Shown here: in pieces, positions 1 to 6,402 of the stretch | Layout of the letters: every line of letters starts with the position of its first letter | Numbering within the stretch: the stretch's first letter is position 1 | DNA from: Chryseobacterium gleum | Lineage (GTDB): Bacteria; Bacteroidota; Bacteroidia; Flavobacteriales_D; Crocinitomicaceae | DNA length: 6,402 nucleotides | Direction of reading: 5' to 3' | NCBI GenBank assembly: GCA_945877045.1 | Contig: CAMCQW010000116.1 | Coordinates: forward strand, 1-6,402 | The notes under the pieces: model-generated | Told to the model about the DNA's origin: nothing | Databases searched by the model: none | What the model saw: only the letters and a program-made list of their open reading frames with translations | Program-made: the position numbers and the translations under genes

Positions 1-100
1 CCTCTGGAGGGGGACAAAGGGGGAGGAAATTATTGTTTGCCTCTAGAGGACGAGCATAGAGGTTTTCCCACCTCTGGAGGGAGAGGAAGGGGGAGGAAAA
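1..100. repeat. REP-like intergenic repeat: two palindrome-plus-purine-tract copies and a third palindrome
   Basis: Two copies of a 29-base unit lie at 1-29 and 71-99 and match at 26 of 29 positions (differences at unit positions 12, 15 and 16). Each starts with CCTCTGGAGG, a near-perfect inverted repeat, and ends with GGGGGAGGAAA. A third related core, CCTCTAGAGG at 40-49, is a perfect 10-base palindrome without the purine tail. In the second copy, bases 76-100 are all purine on the plus strand. The form, a short GC-rich palindrome followed by a G-rich tail in an otherwise AT-rich spacer, resembles the interspersed REP-type elements of Bacteroidota genomes. The first copy begins at the window edge, so the array may continue to the left. 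No function is shown. Possibilities are a mobile non-autonomous repeat, a transcript-end structure, or a protein-binding site. Confidence 0.6.
58..75 (-). other. Short inverted repeat downstream of the operon; possible 3'-end hairpin
   Basis: AGAGGT (58-63) and ACCTCT (70-75) are perfect reverse complements separated by six bases, so the operon transcript could form a 6-bp stem with a GGGAAA loop 43-60 bases after the last stop codon. It overlaps the second repeat copy and bridges it to the spacer. It is not followed by a U-run in the transcript, so it does not meet the description of an intrinsic terminator. It may protect the 3' end or be a by-product of the repeat palindromes. Confidence 0.35.
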
Positions 101-117
101 TCGTTGCAAGCTCTAAA

Positions 118-1446
118 CTACAAAGCTGCAATCCCCTTTATTATCTCAGCCAATTGTTCTACTTGAATTTTTCGAGCGTATTTTTCAACACCAACTGAGT
201 GACAGGGAATTGCTCCTTTTTCTTCAAATTCTTCAAATAATTCTTGTAGCACCTCTTTTAAATGCAAAGCATCCTTCACGATTATGCCAGCATTTGTTTC
301 ATGGAGGATATCTATTTGAGGACAAATATCCGTTTCAATGGTTTTAAAATAATACTGTTCTTTTAATTTTAAAGCTTCATGATCATTATCAAAACAAAGA
401 AGTATCCGTCTTTTCAATCCTAAATAGTCATATATTTTTGTTCCTGTGAATTGATAATAATTGAACAATAGCAATACATTATCATTTGATACTAATTGCA
501 AAAGTTCTCCATTTGGAATTTTAGGTAAAAAAATGAGTTTGTCAATCAACTCAGGAAATAATTTCTTGGTCCTTTCCTCTATGATTTCCATATTATTAAT
601 CCCATAGAATTTTATCAAAAACTTAAATTGAGGGTTTTCTTTTGTAAAATTTGAAAAACTTGATAACAATTGATTTAATGGATGCCATAAATAAATTGTA
701 CCAATAAAAGAAAAGGTCAACAGTTTATTGTTTTGTTGAATTTGCTTTGTTTTATCAATTTCAATTGAGTCAAAACCATTCGGTAAAATAGTTAGCTGCT
801 TTGTTGGAAATAATTGAGCTAGTTTTAATTTAAATAATAAATCTACCGTATTAATAGAATGGGCAGAGCGCACGATTTTCTTTTCAAAAAAATAGTCTAT
901 TTTTCGTTGAAAAATTCCCTTCTTAACGCTAAAACTTTGACTCCACGGATCTCGATAATCTGCCACCCAGGGAATATCAAACTCTTTGCTCAGTTTTGAA
1001 GCAAAGCTAAATAAGACGAATGGGTCCCCTGTTGCAAGGATTACATCAACTTCATTATTTTTTAAAAATTCTTTTGCCCCTCGATACAACGCTGCTTTTG
1101 GTCCTATTGGGAAAATAAATTGGGCAATTTCATAAAATGCACTGATTGATTTTCTGAGAATTCGGTGTTTTTTATCACCGTATTTCAACATCAAACGATT
1201 CGCGAAATTTGGCTTATAAGGGGTTCTTATAATCATTCCAAACTCCGTATTTTCAATGATAGATTCTTCTGATTCACTGGCAGCAATATAATCCAAGTGA
1301 TTCCCATGAACATTTCCCCATTGTCTCGTAACCACGATTGGCTCTACCCCAAATTCTTTCAAATGCTTGTACCAATTGTATGGTCTTAAGCCACCAACAG
1401 AAACGTAGGGTGGAAAATCATAAGCAAGAATCAAAACTTTTTTCAT
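118..1446 (-). CDS. Divergent glycosyltransferase, GT-B fold, family-4-like
   Basis: A 442-residue protein, the last gene of the run. I choose the ATG at 1446 (MKKVLILAYDFPPYV) because the frame extends upstream only to a TTG at 1455, and homologous starts typically begin at this MKKVLIL strand. Motifs in this numbering: DFPPYVSVGG (10-19), a glycine-rich loop at the nucleotide/acceptor cleft; VILATGDPF (135-143) and VADYRDPW (161-168), typical of a Bacteroidota GT4-like group; LPNGFD (221-226) at the start of the donor domain; SFIGTIYLWHP (246-256); and TGTKIYDYLGLKRRILL (334-350). The last segment replaces the usual E-x7-E region with the K-I-Y-D-Y-L form, where D340 takes the place of the glutamate generally found in K-[LIF]-[FY]-E-Y-L relatives. 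No membrane segment is seen. It follows the previous gene by 30 bases, with no Shine-Dalgarno-like site. It ends at TAG next to a repeat-bearing spacer, so it is probably the last cistron. Family is fairly sure; substrate unknown. Confidence 0.87.
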   Translation of the reverse strand: MKKVLILAYDFPPYVSVGGLRPYNWYKHLKEFGVEPIVVTRQWGNVHGNHLDYIAASESEESIIENTEFGMIIRTPYKPNFANRLMLKYGDKKHRILRKSISAFYEIAQFIFPIGPKAALYRGAKEFLKNNEVDVILATGDPFVLFSFASKLSKEFDIPWVADYRDPWSQSFSVKKGIFQRKIDYFFEKKIVRSAHSINTVDLLFKLKLAQLFPTKQLTILPNGFDSIEIDKTKQIQQNNKLLTFSFIGTIYLWHPLNQLLSSFSNFTKENPQFKFLIKFYGINNMEIIEERTKKLFPELIDKLIFLPKIPNGELLQLVSNDNVLLLFNYYQFTGTKIYDYLGLKRRILLCFDNDHEALKLKEQYYFKTIETDICPQIDILHETNAGIIVKDALHLKEVLQELFEEFEEKGAIPCHSVGVEKYARKIQVEQLAEIIKGIAAL

Positions 1447-1476
1447 TCTAGACAAAAATATAGAAACAAATTGTGA

Positions 1477-2631
1477 TTAGCGGATACTATTGTATGCGTG
1501 CACCATTTTTTCCATTTCAACCGTACGATTACCCTGCGCTAAAACTTGCTGGTAGGCTCGTTCAAGTAATGCAAGATCATAATTAATTAATGTTAACTCC
1601 ATCACCTCAACCAATTCCTCTATATCGAAGGATTTTAACTTTACGCACGTATTTTCAAATAAATCCTTGTCATAATTTAAGTTTGAAATAACTAAGGGGC
1701 ATTTTGCTGCCATTGCTTCCAATGCAGAATTCGGAGTACCATCGCTACTTGGCGTCATTAGGCAAAGTGAAGCTTTTTTCAAGAACATCCACATTGACTG
1801 TTGATCCAAATAATCAATAACATGGTAAGAAAGATTAACATCCACTTTTAATTGATTCAATCTTTTCAATTGAACATGGTAATATTCCTCATCAAATTGT
1901 ATACCTCTGATAAACACAAAAGTAAAGCGCTCAATAATTTTTCGGTCTAATTTGGAAATAGCATCCAATTGAAATTCAATGTTATAAATTGGTGCCATGA
2001 AACGCGGTGAAAAAACAAATTCTTTTTCTCTTAAGAAATCGGGAATTAATTCATTTTGATCTATTTGGTCAATTTTTTCAACCTCCACCCCTGTTCTTAC
2101 TAATGTTAAGTTTGCTCCGTTAAAAAGTTCAGTTGCCTTCTCAATTTGAGGGTAAGACGTTCCTGTTACTACGCTAGCCTTTAAAAAAGCTTTTTTGAAT
2201 TGACGAAAAAGAAAAGCAAAATAGCTACTTTTTATTCCTACTTGATTTAAGAGCGCCGGAATAACTAGTAGGATATCCGACCCACGCATTGTAATAATTG
2301 AGGGAGTAAGCGAAAAATTCAACCACAAAGCATTCGGTGTTGCAAACAAGACATGAATTACATCTGGTTCAATTTCTTTTACTAATCTTTTATATTGTCG
2401 AATAGCTTTCCATGTCTTTATTGGACTTTTAATGGAAATTGGGTTAATTTGTTTAACCAGTTGAATCGAAGATTTTTCTATCGCTATTTTCGTTTCTTCC
2501 GAAAGTTCACATAAAGTATCACATAATAAGTAGCAGCTGTAGTTTTCTACTTGTTCGGAAAAATAGGAAATCCATTTAAGATCATGAATGCTATTTCCGT
2601 TAGCGATATAGAGTATTTTAAGCTTTTTCAT
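1477..2631 (-). CDS. Glycosyltransferase, GT-B fold, family-4-like
   Basis: A complete 384-residue protein starting MKKLKILYIANGNSIHDLKW, a form common at the start of GT4 proteins in surface-polysaccharide loci. The acceptor-side domain includes PDVIHVLFATPNALW (89-103), RGSDIL (116-121) and VVTGTSYPQIEKA (154-166). RTGVE (179-183) marks the linker to the donor domain, which has the strand SPRFMAPIYNIEFQLDAI (208-225) and SSDGTPNSALEAMAAKCPLV (295-314). In that last motif the E-x7-E pair reads D297-x7-E305, so aspartate replaces the first glutamate; an acidic residue is kept, so activity is plausible. No signal peptide or membrane span is evident. The ATG at 2631 overlaps the asnB TGA (ATGA), which implies coupled translation and gives a firm start. 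Expected role is transfer of one sugar to the lipid-linked glycan; donor, acceptor and linkage cannot be read from the sequence. Confidence 0.9.
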   Translation of the reverse strand: MKKLKILYIANGNSIHDLKWISYFSEQVENYSCYLLCDTLCELSEETKIAIEKSSIQLVKQINPISIKSPIKTWKAIRQYKRLVKEIEPDVIHVLFATPNALWLNFSLTPSIITMRGSDILLVIPALLNQVGIKSSYFAFLFRQFKKAFLKASVVTGTSYPQIEKATELFNGANLTLVRTGVEVEKIDQIDQNELIPDFLREKEFVFSPRFMAPIYNIEFQLDAISKLDRKIIERFTFVFIRGIQFDEEYYHVQLKRLNQLKVDVNLSYHVIDYLDQQSMWMFLKKASLCLMTPSSDGTPNSALEAMAAKCPLVISNLNYDKDLFENTCVKLKSFDIEELVEVMELTLINYDLALLERAYQQVLAQGNRTVEMEKMVHAYNSIR

Positions 2632-4496
2632 TGGGCTAAATATTCATTTTTAATCCAACAATGAAAAACATAGATAATCCATAAGCGATGAGAATGGTCT
2701 TTTTGATTTGATAAATGTTCTCGCCAGATTTTTTCAATATAGGTGTAGTTCAGCGGAACAATATCCTGTTTTTCAAAAACGACTTCTTCAAATTGATTTT
2801 TCCATAAATTTCTCATCCATTGACCAATAGGAATTCCAAATCCTTGTTTTTCCCTGTAAACCAATTCTTTCGAAAAATGATTTTCAGCTATTTTTTTGGT
2901 GATGTATTTGTTTTCTCCCCCATGCATGATAAAATCGTAAGGCAAACTACTACTAAATTCAATAAGGTCTTTATCTAAAAAAGGAGTTCGTAGTTCCAAG
3001 GAATTAAACATGGATGCACGGTCTGTTTTTACTAAATAATCATTCACCAAGCGCGTTTTAATGGACGCGTGCAACAAGACATCAAAGACATCTTTTGTCT
3101 CCCCTAATGCTTTTAAAACAGCTTGCTCATGTTCCTGTTTTGGTGCTTCAAAAAATAACTTATCGTTCAACAATTCTTTTAATTCTATTGGAGAAAATCC
3201 CATATTTCGGTATAAAGCACTTGCCAAGGTTGCAGGGTCTTTTTTCATTACTCCAGCTAAATAAGTTGCTTTTTCTGAATGAGTCAGCTTTTTCAATACA
3301 GTCAAAGGTAAATTTAAATAGCGCTTATTGTTCCACTGTTGCATGCGTAAGCCTTGGTTGTAGGTTCGGTATCCCGCAAAAACTTCATCACCACCATCAC
3401 CACCTAGAGCCACTTTCACTGAATTTCCTGCAAATTTAGAAACGTAATAAGTAGGAATCGCCGAAGAATCAGCGAAAGGTTCACCATATTCCTTCAACAA
3501 GTCGTCAACTATTGACAAATCGCTAGGGTTCAAGATAATTTCATTGTGCTCTGAGCCAATTTGTTTTGAAATTGCGCGTGCAAATGGTAATTCATTGAAT
3601 GATTCATATTCGAAACCCACGCTGAACGTTTTTAGTTGTGTCGAATAATTATTGGCTGCATACAATGAAACTAACGAAGAATCGAGTCCTCCACTTAAAA
3701 AGCATCCCACGGGCACATCTGAAATCAAGGTTTTCTGAACTGCTTTTTCAAGTAATACTTCCGTATGAGCAATTGTTTCTTGTAAACTTAAGGTTGTTTT
3801 TTCTTTATAGTTCAAGCGCCAATATTCTTTCAATTCACTTCCCTGGGCAGTCAATTGGATATAACTTGCTGGAGCTAGCTTTTTAATTTCCGAATAGATA
3901 GAAGAATCAATTGGAGTAGACATTTCAGAGAAAAAATAGCCTAATGCATGAAGGTCAATTTCTTTCGATATACCAAGTGATTGAAAAGACCGAATATCAG
4001 AACTAAAGGCGAAAAATTTATTTTTTTCATGGTAATAAAGCGGCTTTTCTCCAAAGCGATCACGTGCAATAAAGACCGTACGTTTTTCAATATCAACTAA
4101 AGTAAACGCAAACATTCCTTCTAATTCGTAGAGCATTTTTTCGATTCCCCAAAATTCATAGGCCACTAAAATGACCTCTGTATCACTGGAAGTTTTAAAA
4201 GTAGCACCTTCTTTTTCGAGCTGAATTTTTAATGATGGGAAATTATAAATCTCCCCATTAAAAGTGATTACACCGTTTTTTTGAGCATTCCACATGGGTT
4301 GTCTGCCTGCTTCCGATAAATCAAGAATACTTAAGCGCTTGTGTGCAAGTCCAAAGGTGAAATTTGGATTATTTTGAAAACAATACCCTTCTTGATCCGG
4401 TCCTCTGAATTGAAGTGCTTGCGCCATTTGACGCAAGCTATTTTCATCTACTTCCCAGTTGTTTCCAAAATCAATAAGACCTGCTATTCCACACAT
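2628..4496 (-). CDS. asnB: Asparagine synthetase (glutamine-hydrolysing), AsnB class; possible glycan amidotransferase
   Basis: A complete 622-residue class II glutamine amidotransferase/synthetase. The N-terminal glutaminase domain (about 2-215) begins MCGIAGL, with Cys2 as the expected N-terminal nucleophile once Met is removed, and has FRGPD (30-34), KRLSILDL (53-60), FNGEIYN (79-85), SSDTE (103-107) and RDRFGEKPLYY (145-155). The synthetase domain (about 240-620) has the ATP pyrophosphatase P-loop SGGLDSS (268-274), GEPFADSS (338-345), GGDGGDEVFAGY (365-376), LRTPFLD (502-508) and KQGFGIPIGQWM (550-561). All recognisable catalytic motifs are intact. The family reaction is aspartate + glutamine + ATP to asparagine + glutamate + AMP + PPi. 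Homologues inside polysaccharide loci can instead amidate carboxylated sugars or glycan substituents, for example WbpS-type proteins associated with amidated uronic acids. The position between glycosyltransferases favours such a role, but that is inference. Its ATG lies 2 bases after the preceding stop, and its TGA overlaps the next ATG. Class assignment is very secure; the natural acceptor is not. Confidence 0.95.
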   Translation of the reverse strand: MCGIAGLIDFGNNWEVDENSLRQMAQALQFRGPDQEGYCFQNNPNFTFGLAHKRLSILDLSEAGRQPMWNAQKNGVITFNGEIYNFPSLKIQLEKEGATFKTSSDTEVILVAYEFWGIEKMLYELEGMFAFTLVDIEKRTVFIARDRFGEKPLYYHEKNKFFAFSSDIRSFQSLGISKEIDLHALGYFFSEMSTPIDSSIYSEIKKLAPASYIQLTAQGSELKEYWRLNYKEKTTLSLQETIAHTEVLLEKAVQKTLISDVPVGCFLSGGLDSSLVSLYAANNYSTQLKTFSVGFEYESFNELPFARAISKQIGSEHNEIILNPSDLSIVDDLLKEYGEPFADSSAIPTYYVSKFAGNSVKVALGGDGGDEVFAGYRTYNQGLRMQQWNNKRYLNLPLTVLKKLTHSEKATYLAGVMKKDPATLASALYRNMGFSPIELKELLNDKLFFEAPKQEHEQAVLKALGETKDVFDVLLHASIKTRLVNDYLVKTDRASMFNSLELRTPFLDKDLIEFSSSLPYDFIMHGGENKYITKKIAENHFSKELVYREKQGFGIPIGQWMRNLWKNQFEEVVFEKQDIVPLNYTYIEKIWREHLSNQKDHSHRLWIIYVFHCWIKNEYLAQ

Positions 4497-4498
4497 AA

Positions 4499-5629
4499 TT
4501 AAGTGTTTTTGTATAAAAGCAAAAGAGATTCTACATACTTTTCCATTCCAAATCCTTGAGCAAACTTTCTCGTTTTTTCACCCATCTCAAGGCGTAAATT
4601 GTCATTTTTAAGTAAAAGTTCAATTTTATCCGCGACGAGTTTTGGATTTCTTTCTCCCACCATGAAACCATTTTCTCCTTCTTGGATTAATTCCCGGTTT
4701 CCTTTCCCATCCGTGCAAACCACTGGTAAGCCACATGCCATGGCTTCGATTAAAGTAAGACCAAATCCTTCAGTGATTGCGCTATGAACATACATATCAG
4801 CGTTCCATAAATACATTTCCACTTTTTCTTGCAATCCCACCAAGGATAGTTGATCCGATAAATTTAATTGCAGTATTTTTTCTTGGAGCGAAATTCGTTC
4901 ATCACCTTCCCCCACAATAGTTAAATGAACTGGAATTTTCCTGTTTTTCAAGTCCAACACTACATCAATTAAAAATTGATGATTTTTATTTTTATCCAGT
5001 CGACCAATTGAGACCATGTTAAATACATTATCCCTTACCTTATTAAAATCCATTGGTTTTTCGAAGCGCTTTAGATCAATTGCATTTTGCAGTAGTTGGA
5101 TGCTTTGCAAATCTTTGGGTAAAACGGTTCGTAAAAAATGTGAAATGTCTTCTGAAATGGCAATAAAATTATTCCCGCCATTTTTCCGATAACACTTTAG
5201 TAAGTAACGTTTCTCAAAATAATTGGTCAAATCCCGCTTCGATTTAATCTTAAAAAGACTTAAATTATTCAATGAACTCATCCTGTCATGGGAATGCGTA
5301 AACCATTTTGCTTTTGGAAAAGTGCAACTTCTAGACACAATTTCTGCTTCAAATAGATGCGAGTGAATACTATCTGGTTGAAATAGTTCGATTGTATTTT
5401 GAAGTTCAGAAATGCTTAAATGATGCTTTTTCGTAATCGAAAGTTGTACTTTACTTGGCACTATTTCAATCAGATTTTTTATGTCATCAACATCATATTC
5501 AATCTTATCTTCAAAAAGTATCAATTTTACTTGATTTGAAGCATTTTGATTTAAGATCCGAACAATATCAATGACAATTCGCTCAGCACCTCCTTTTTTG
5601 AGATTAGGTATAATGTGGAGGATTTTCAT
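4499..5629 (-). CDS. Family-4 glycosyltransferase (canonical GT-B)
   Basis: A complete 376-residue protein of normal length for retaining GT4 enzymes, which move a sugar from a nucleotide donor to a lipid-linked or growing glycan acceptor in the cytoplasm or at the inner membrane face. The N-terminal domain opens with MKILHIIPNLKKGGAERIV, the hallmark strand and glycine-rich GGAE loop (13-16), followed by SIHSHLFEAE (88-96 region), THSHDR (111-116) and AISED (157-161). The C-terminal donor domain starts around LLQNAID (179-185) and contains GRLDKNKNHQFL (209-220), VGEGDER (239-245) and SAITEGFGLTLIEAMACGLPVV (283-304), in which E287 and E295 form an intact E-x7-E motif. No signal peptide or membrane span is seen. 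The ATG at 5629 sits in an ATGA overlap with the stop of the upstream glycosyltransferase, which suggests translational coupling; there is no Shine-Dalgarno-like sequence before it. It is followed after two bases by the asparagine synthetase gene. Family assignment is secure; sugar specificity is unknown. Confidence 0.93.
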   Translation of the reverse strand: MKILHIIPNLKKGGAERIVIDIVRILNQNASNQVKLILFEDKIEYDVDDIKNLIEIVPSKVQLSITKKHHLSISELQNTIELFQPDSIHSHLFEAEIVSRSCTFPKAKWFTHSHDRMSSLNNLSLFKIKSKRDLTNYFEKRYLLKCYRKNGGNNFIAISEDISHFLRTVLPKDLQSIQLLQNAIDLKRFEKPMDFNKVRDNVFNMVSIGRLDKNKNHQFLIDVVLDLKNRKIPVHLTIVGEGDERISLQEKILQLNLSDQLSLVGLQEKVEMYLWNADMYVHSAITEGFGLTLIEAMACGLPVVCTDGKGNRELIQEGENGFMVGERNPKLVADKIELLLKNDNLRLEMGEKTRKFAQGFGMEKYVESLLLLYKNT

Positions 5630-6402
5630 TTATCTAATTTCAATCTCATTGCGTTGATGTAATTGATGTTTAGGTTGCTTATCGTTTTTACCCCCATTGC
5701 TTCACTCTCTTTAGCCACCAATCCCCACGATTCATTGAATGACATGTATAGATTCAAATCCATGGAACCTAAAATGGACAAGAATTTTTCCCTTGGTAAA
5801 TCTTTACCATGTTCCACGATTCGATCATTCATTCCCAGGTACTTGAAGATACTTTTATCCAACACATGCACGACAACTTCATCAATCATCAGGGCATGAA
5901 TAACTTGGTTGTGTAAATTTTTATTAAAGGTATCTGCACCAAAAACACCAATGTGCAGTTTAGTTTTATCCAATTCAATTTTCTTTATTTCTTTCGGTAT
6001 TATTGGTAGATTCAAAGGCTGTTGGTAACAATCTAAATCGAATAATTTTGTAAAAACTTCAGCCATTCCTTCATAAACAAATCCAAATCGACTTATTTTC
6101 TTCGTTTTTCCAAAGGAAATCAGTTGTTCAATAAATATTTGCTGTGAAGGGTCATGAAATTCACTGATAGTGCCATGATATATAATTTCTATTTCAGCAT
6201 GCGGATGAAGGAATTCAATCCATTCGAAGAAATAAGGAGCAAATCCGCTAATGACTATTTTCTCAAATTTAGCTTGATTAATGAGTGTACAAATTTCAAT
6301 GGTTTCTTTCTCATTTAAAACAGTATTCGAATACCATTGTGGAATTTCTAATGAATTCGAAGGAAACAGGCCAAGTGTTGCGTTAGCAATCCCCTTCCAA
6401 TT
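5626..6402 (-). CDS. Glycosyltransferase, GT-B fold, family-4-like; 5' end outside window
   Basis: Partial gene: the frame is open to the right edge, giving 258 visible residues, and the first in-frame ATG at 6066 is internal rather than a start. The visible C-terminal half has the features of a GT-B nucleotide-sugar-binding domain: a strand-turn start (KLHIGVFGADTFNKN, visible residues about 148-162), then FNESWGLVAKESEAMGV (about 222-238), an E-x7-E motif (E224 and E232) typical of retaining family-4 enzymes, where it contacts the donor sugar nucleotide. The upstream part contains IEIIYHGTISEFHD, plausible as the end of the acceptor domain. The oddity is that the protein stops about 26 residues after the second glutamate; family-4 enzymes usually continue for some 70-100 residues, including a helix that crosses back to the N-terminal domain. 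The TGA stop overlaps the ATG of the next gene (ATGA), so the short end is the native junction. Likely role: sugar transfer in surface glycan assembly. Donor and acceptor cannot be told; the enzyme may be impaired. Confidence 0.8.
   Translation of the reverse strand, partial: NWKGIANATLGLFPSNSLEIPQWYSNTVLNEKETIEICTLINQAKFEKIVISGFAPYFFEWIEFLHPHAEIEIIYHGTISEFHDPSQQIFIEQLISFGKTKKISRFGFVYEGMAEVFTKLFDLDCYQQPLNLPIIPKEIKKIELDKTKLHIGVFGADTFNKNLHNQVIHALMIDEVVVHVLDKSIFKYLGMNDRIVEHGKDLPREKFLSILGSMDLNLYMSFNESWGLVAKESEAMGVKTISNLNINYINAMRLKLDK

Noticed and set aside
40..75. Intrinsic (Rho-independent) terminator after the operon
   Set aside because: Inverted repeats are present but stems are short and no U-run follows in the direction of transcription; the pairing may simply come from the repeat units.
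1447..1455. TTG at 1455 as the start of the last glycosyltransferase
   Set aside because: It would add only three residues before MKKVLIL, and the ATG at 1446 gives the usual family start. No ribosome-binding site favours the TTG.
1453..1460. TATTTTTG on the minus strand, matching the Bacteroidota TAnnTTTG -7 promoter pattern, before the last gene
   Set aside because: It ends only six bases before the ATG and no TTTG -33 element lies at proper spacing. In such AT-rich DNA a match by chance is likely.
3095..3439. Plus-strand open frame encoding a run of histidines that looks like a metal-binding or tag sequence
   Set aside because: It is antisense to asnB. The histidine run is the complement of the codons for the conserved GGDGGDE segment (residues 365-371 of the synthetase), so it is a shadow.
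3061..5899. Other short plus-strand open frames (3061-3264, 3638-3886, 4599-4787, 5663-5899)
   Set aside because: All lie wholly antisense within well-supported minus-strand genes, show no recognisable domain and have no independent signal of coding.
5626..6066. A separate 146-residue protein beginning at the ATG at 6066
   Set aside because: The same frame stays open for 112 more codons to the window edge and reads as glycosyltransferase-like sequence, so the ATG is internal to a larger gene.

Overview
The window is a stretch of AT-rich DNA, most likely from a member of the Bacteroidota, possibly a flavobacterium-like organism. Three things suggest this: the low G+C, the lack of Shine-Dalgarno-like sequence before any of the four visible start codons, and protein sequences that read like Bacteroidota glycan-biosynthesis enzymes. 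This placement is an inference; there is no rRNA or marker gene here.

Every gene lies on the minus strand, so the window is best read from high to low coordinates. The order of transcription is: (1) a GT-B type glycosyltransferase cut by the right edge of the window (5626-6402), whose C-terminus ends unusually soon after its E-x7-E motif; (2) a complete canonical family-4 glycosyltransferase (4499-5629); (3) a full-length glutamine-hydrolysing asparagine synthetase of the AsnB class (2628-4496); (4) a second complete family-4-like glycosyltransferase (1477-2631); (5) a third, more divergent complete glycosyltransferase (118-1446). Two junctions are ATGA overlaps, one is a 2-base gap and the last is a 30-base gap, so the five genes almost certainly form one transcription unit whose promoter lies outside the window. 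After the last stop codon come 117 bases of non-coding DNA with two near-identical copies of a palindrome-plus-purine-tract repeat resembling Bacteroidota REP-type intergenic elements.

Taken together this is the interior and apparent 3' end of a cell-surface polysaccharide locus (O-antigen, capsule or exopolysaccharide). The glycosyltransferases would add successive sugars to a lipid-linked intermediate at the cytoplasmic face of the inner membrane. The AsnB-like enzyme may amidate a carboxyl group on a sugar or substituent of the same glycan, rather than (or as well as) making asparagine. No flippase, polymerase, chain-length regulator or nucleotide-sugar synthesis gene is present, so the exact glycan cannot be named. 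I see no RNA gene, CRISPR array, insertion sequence or clearly new system; the most noteworthy items are the amidotransferase inside the glycosyltransferase operon, the short C-terminus of the first enzyme, and the downstream repeats.
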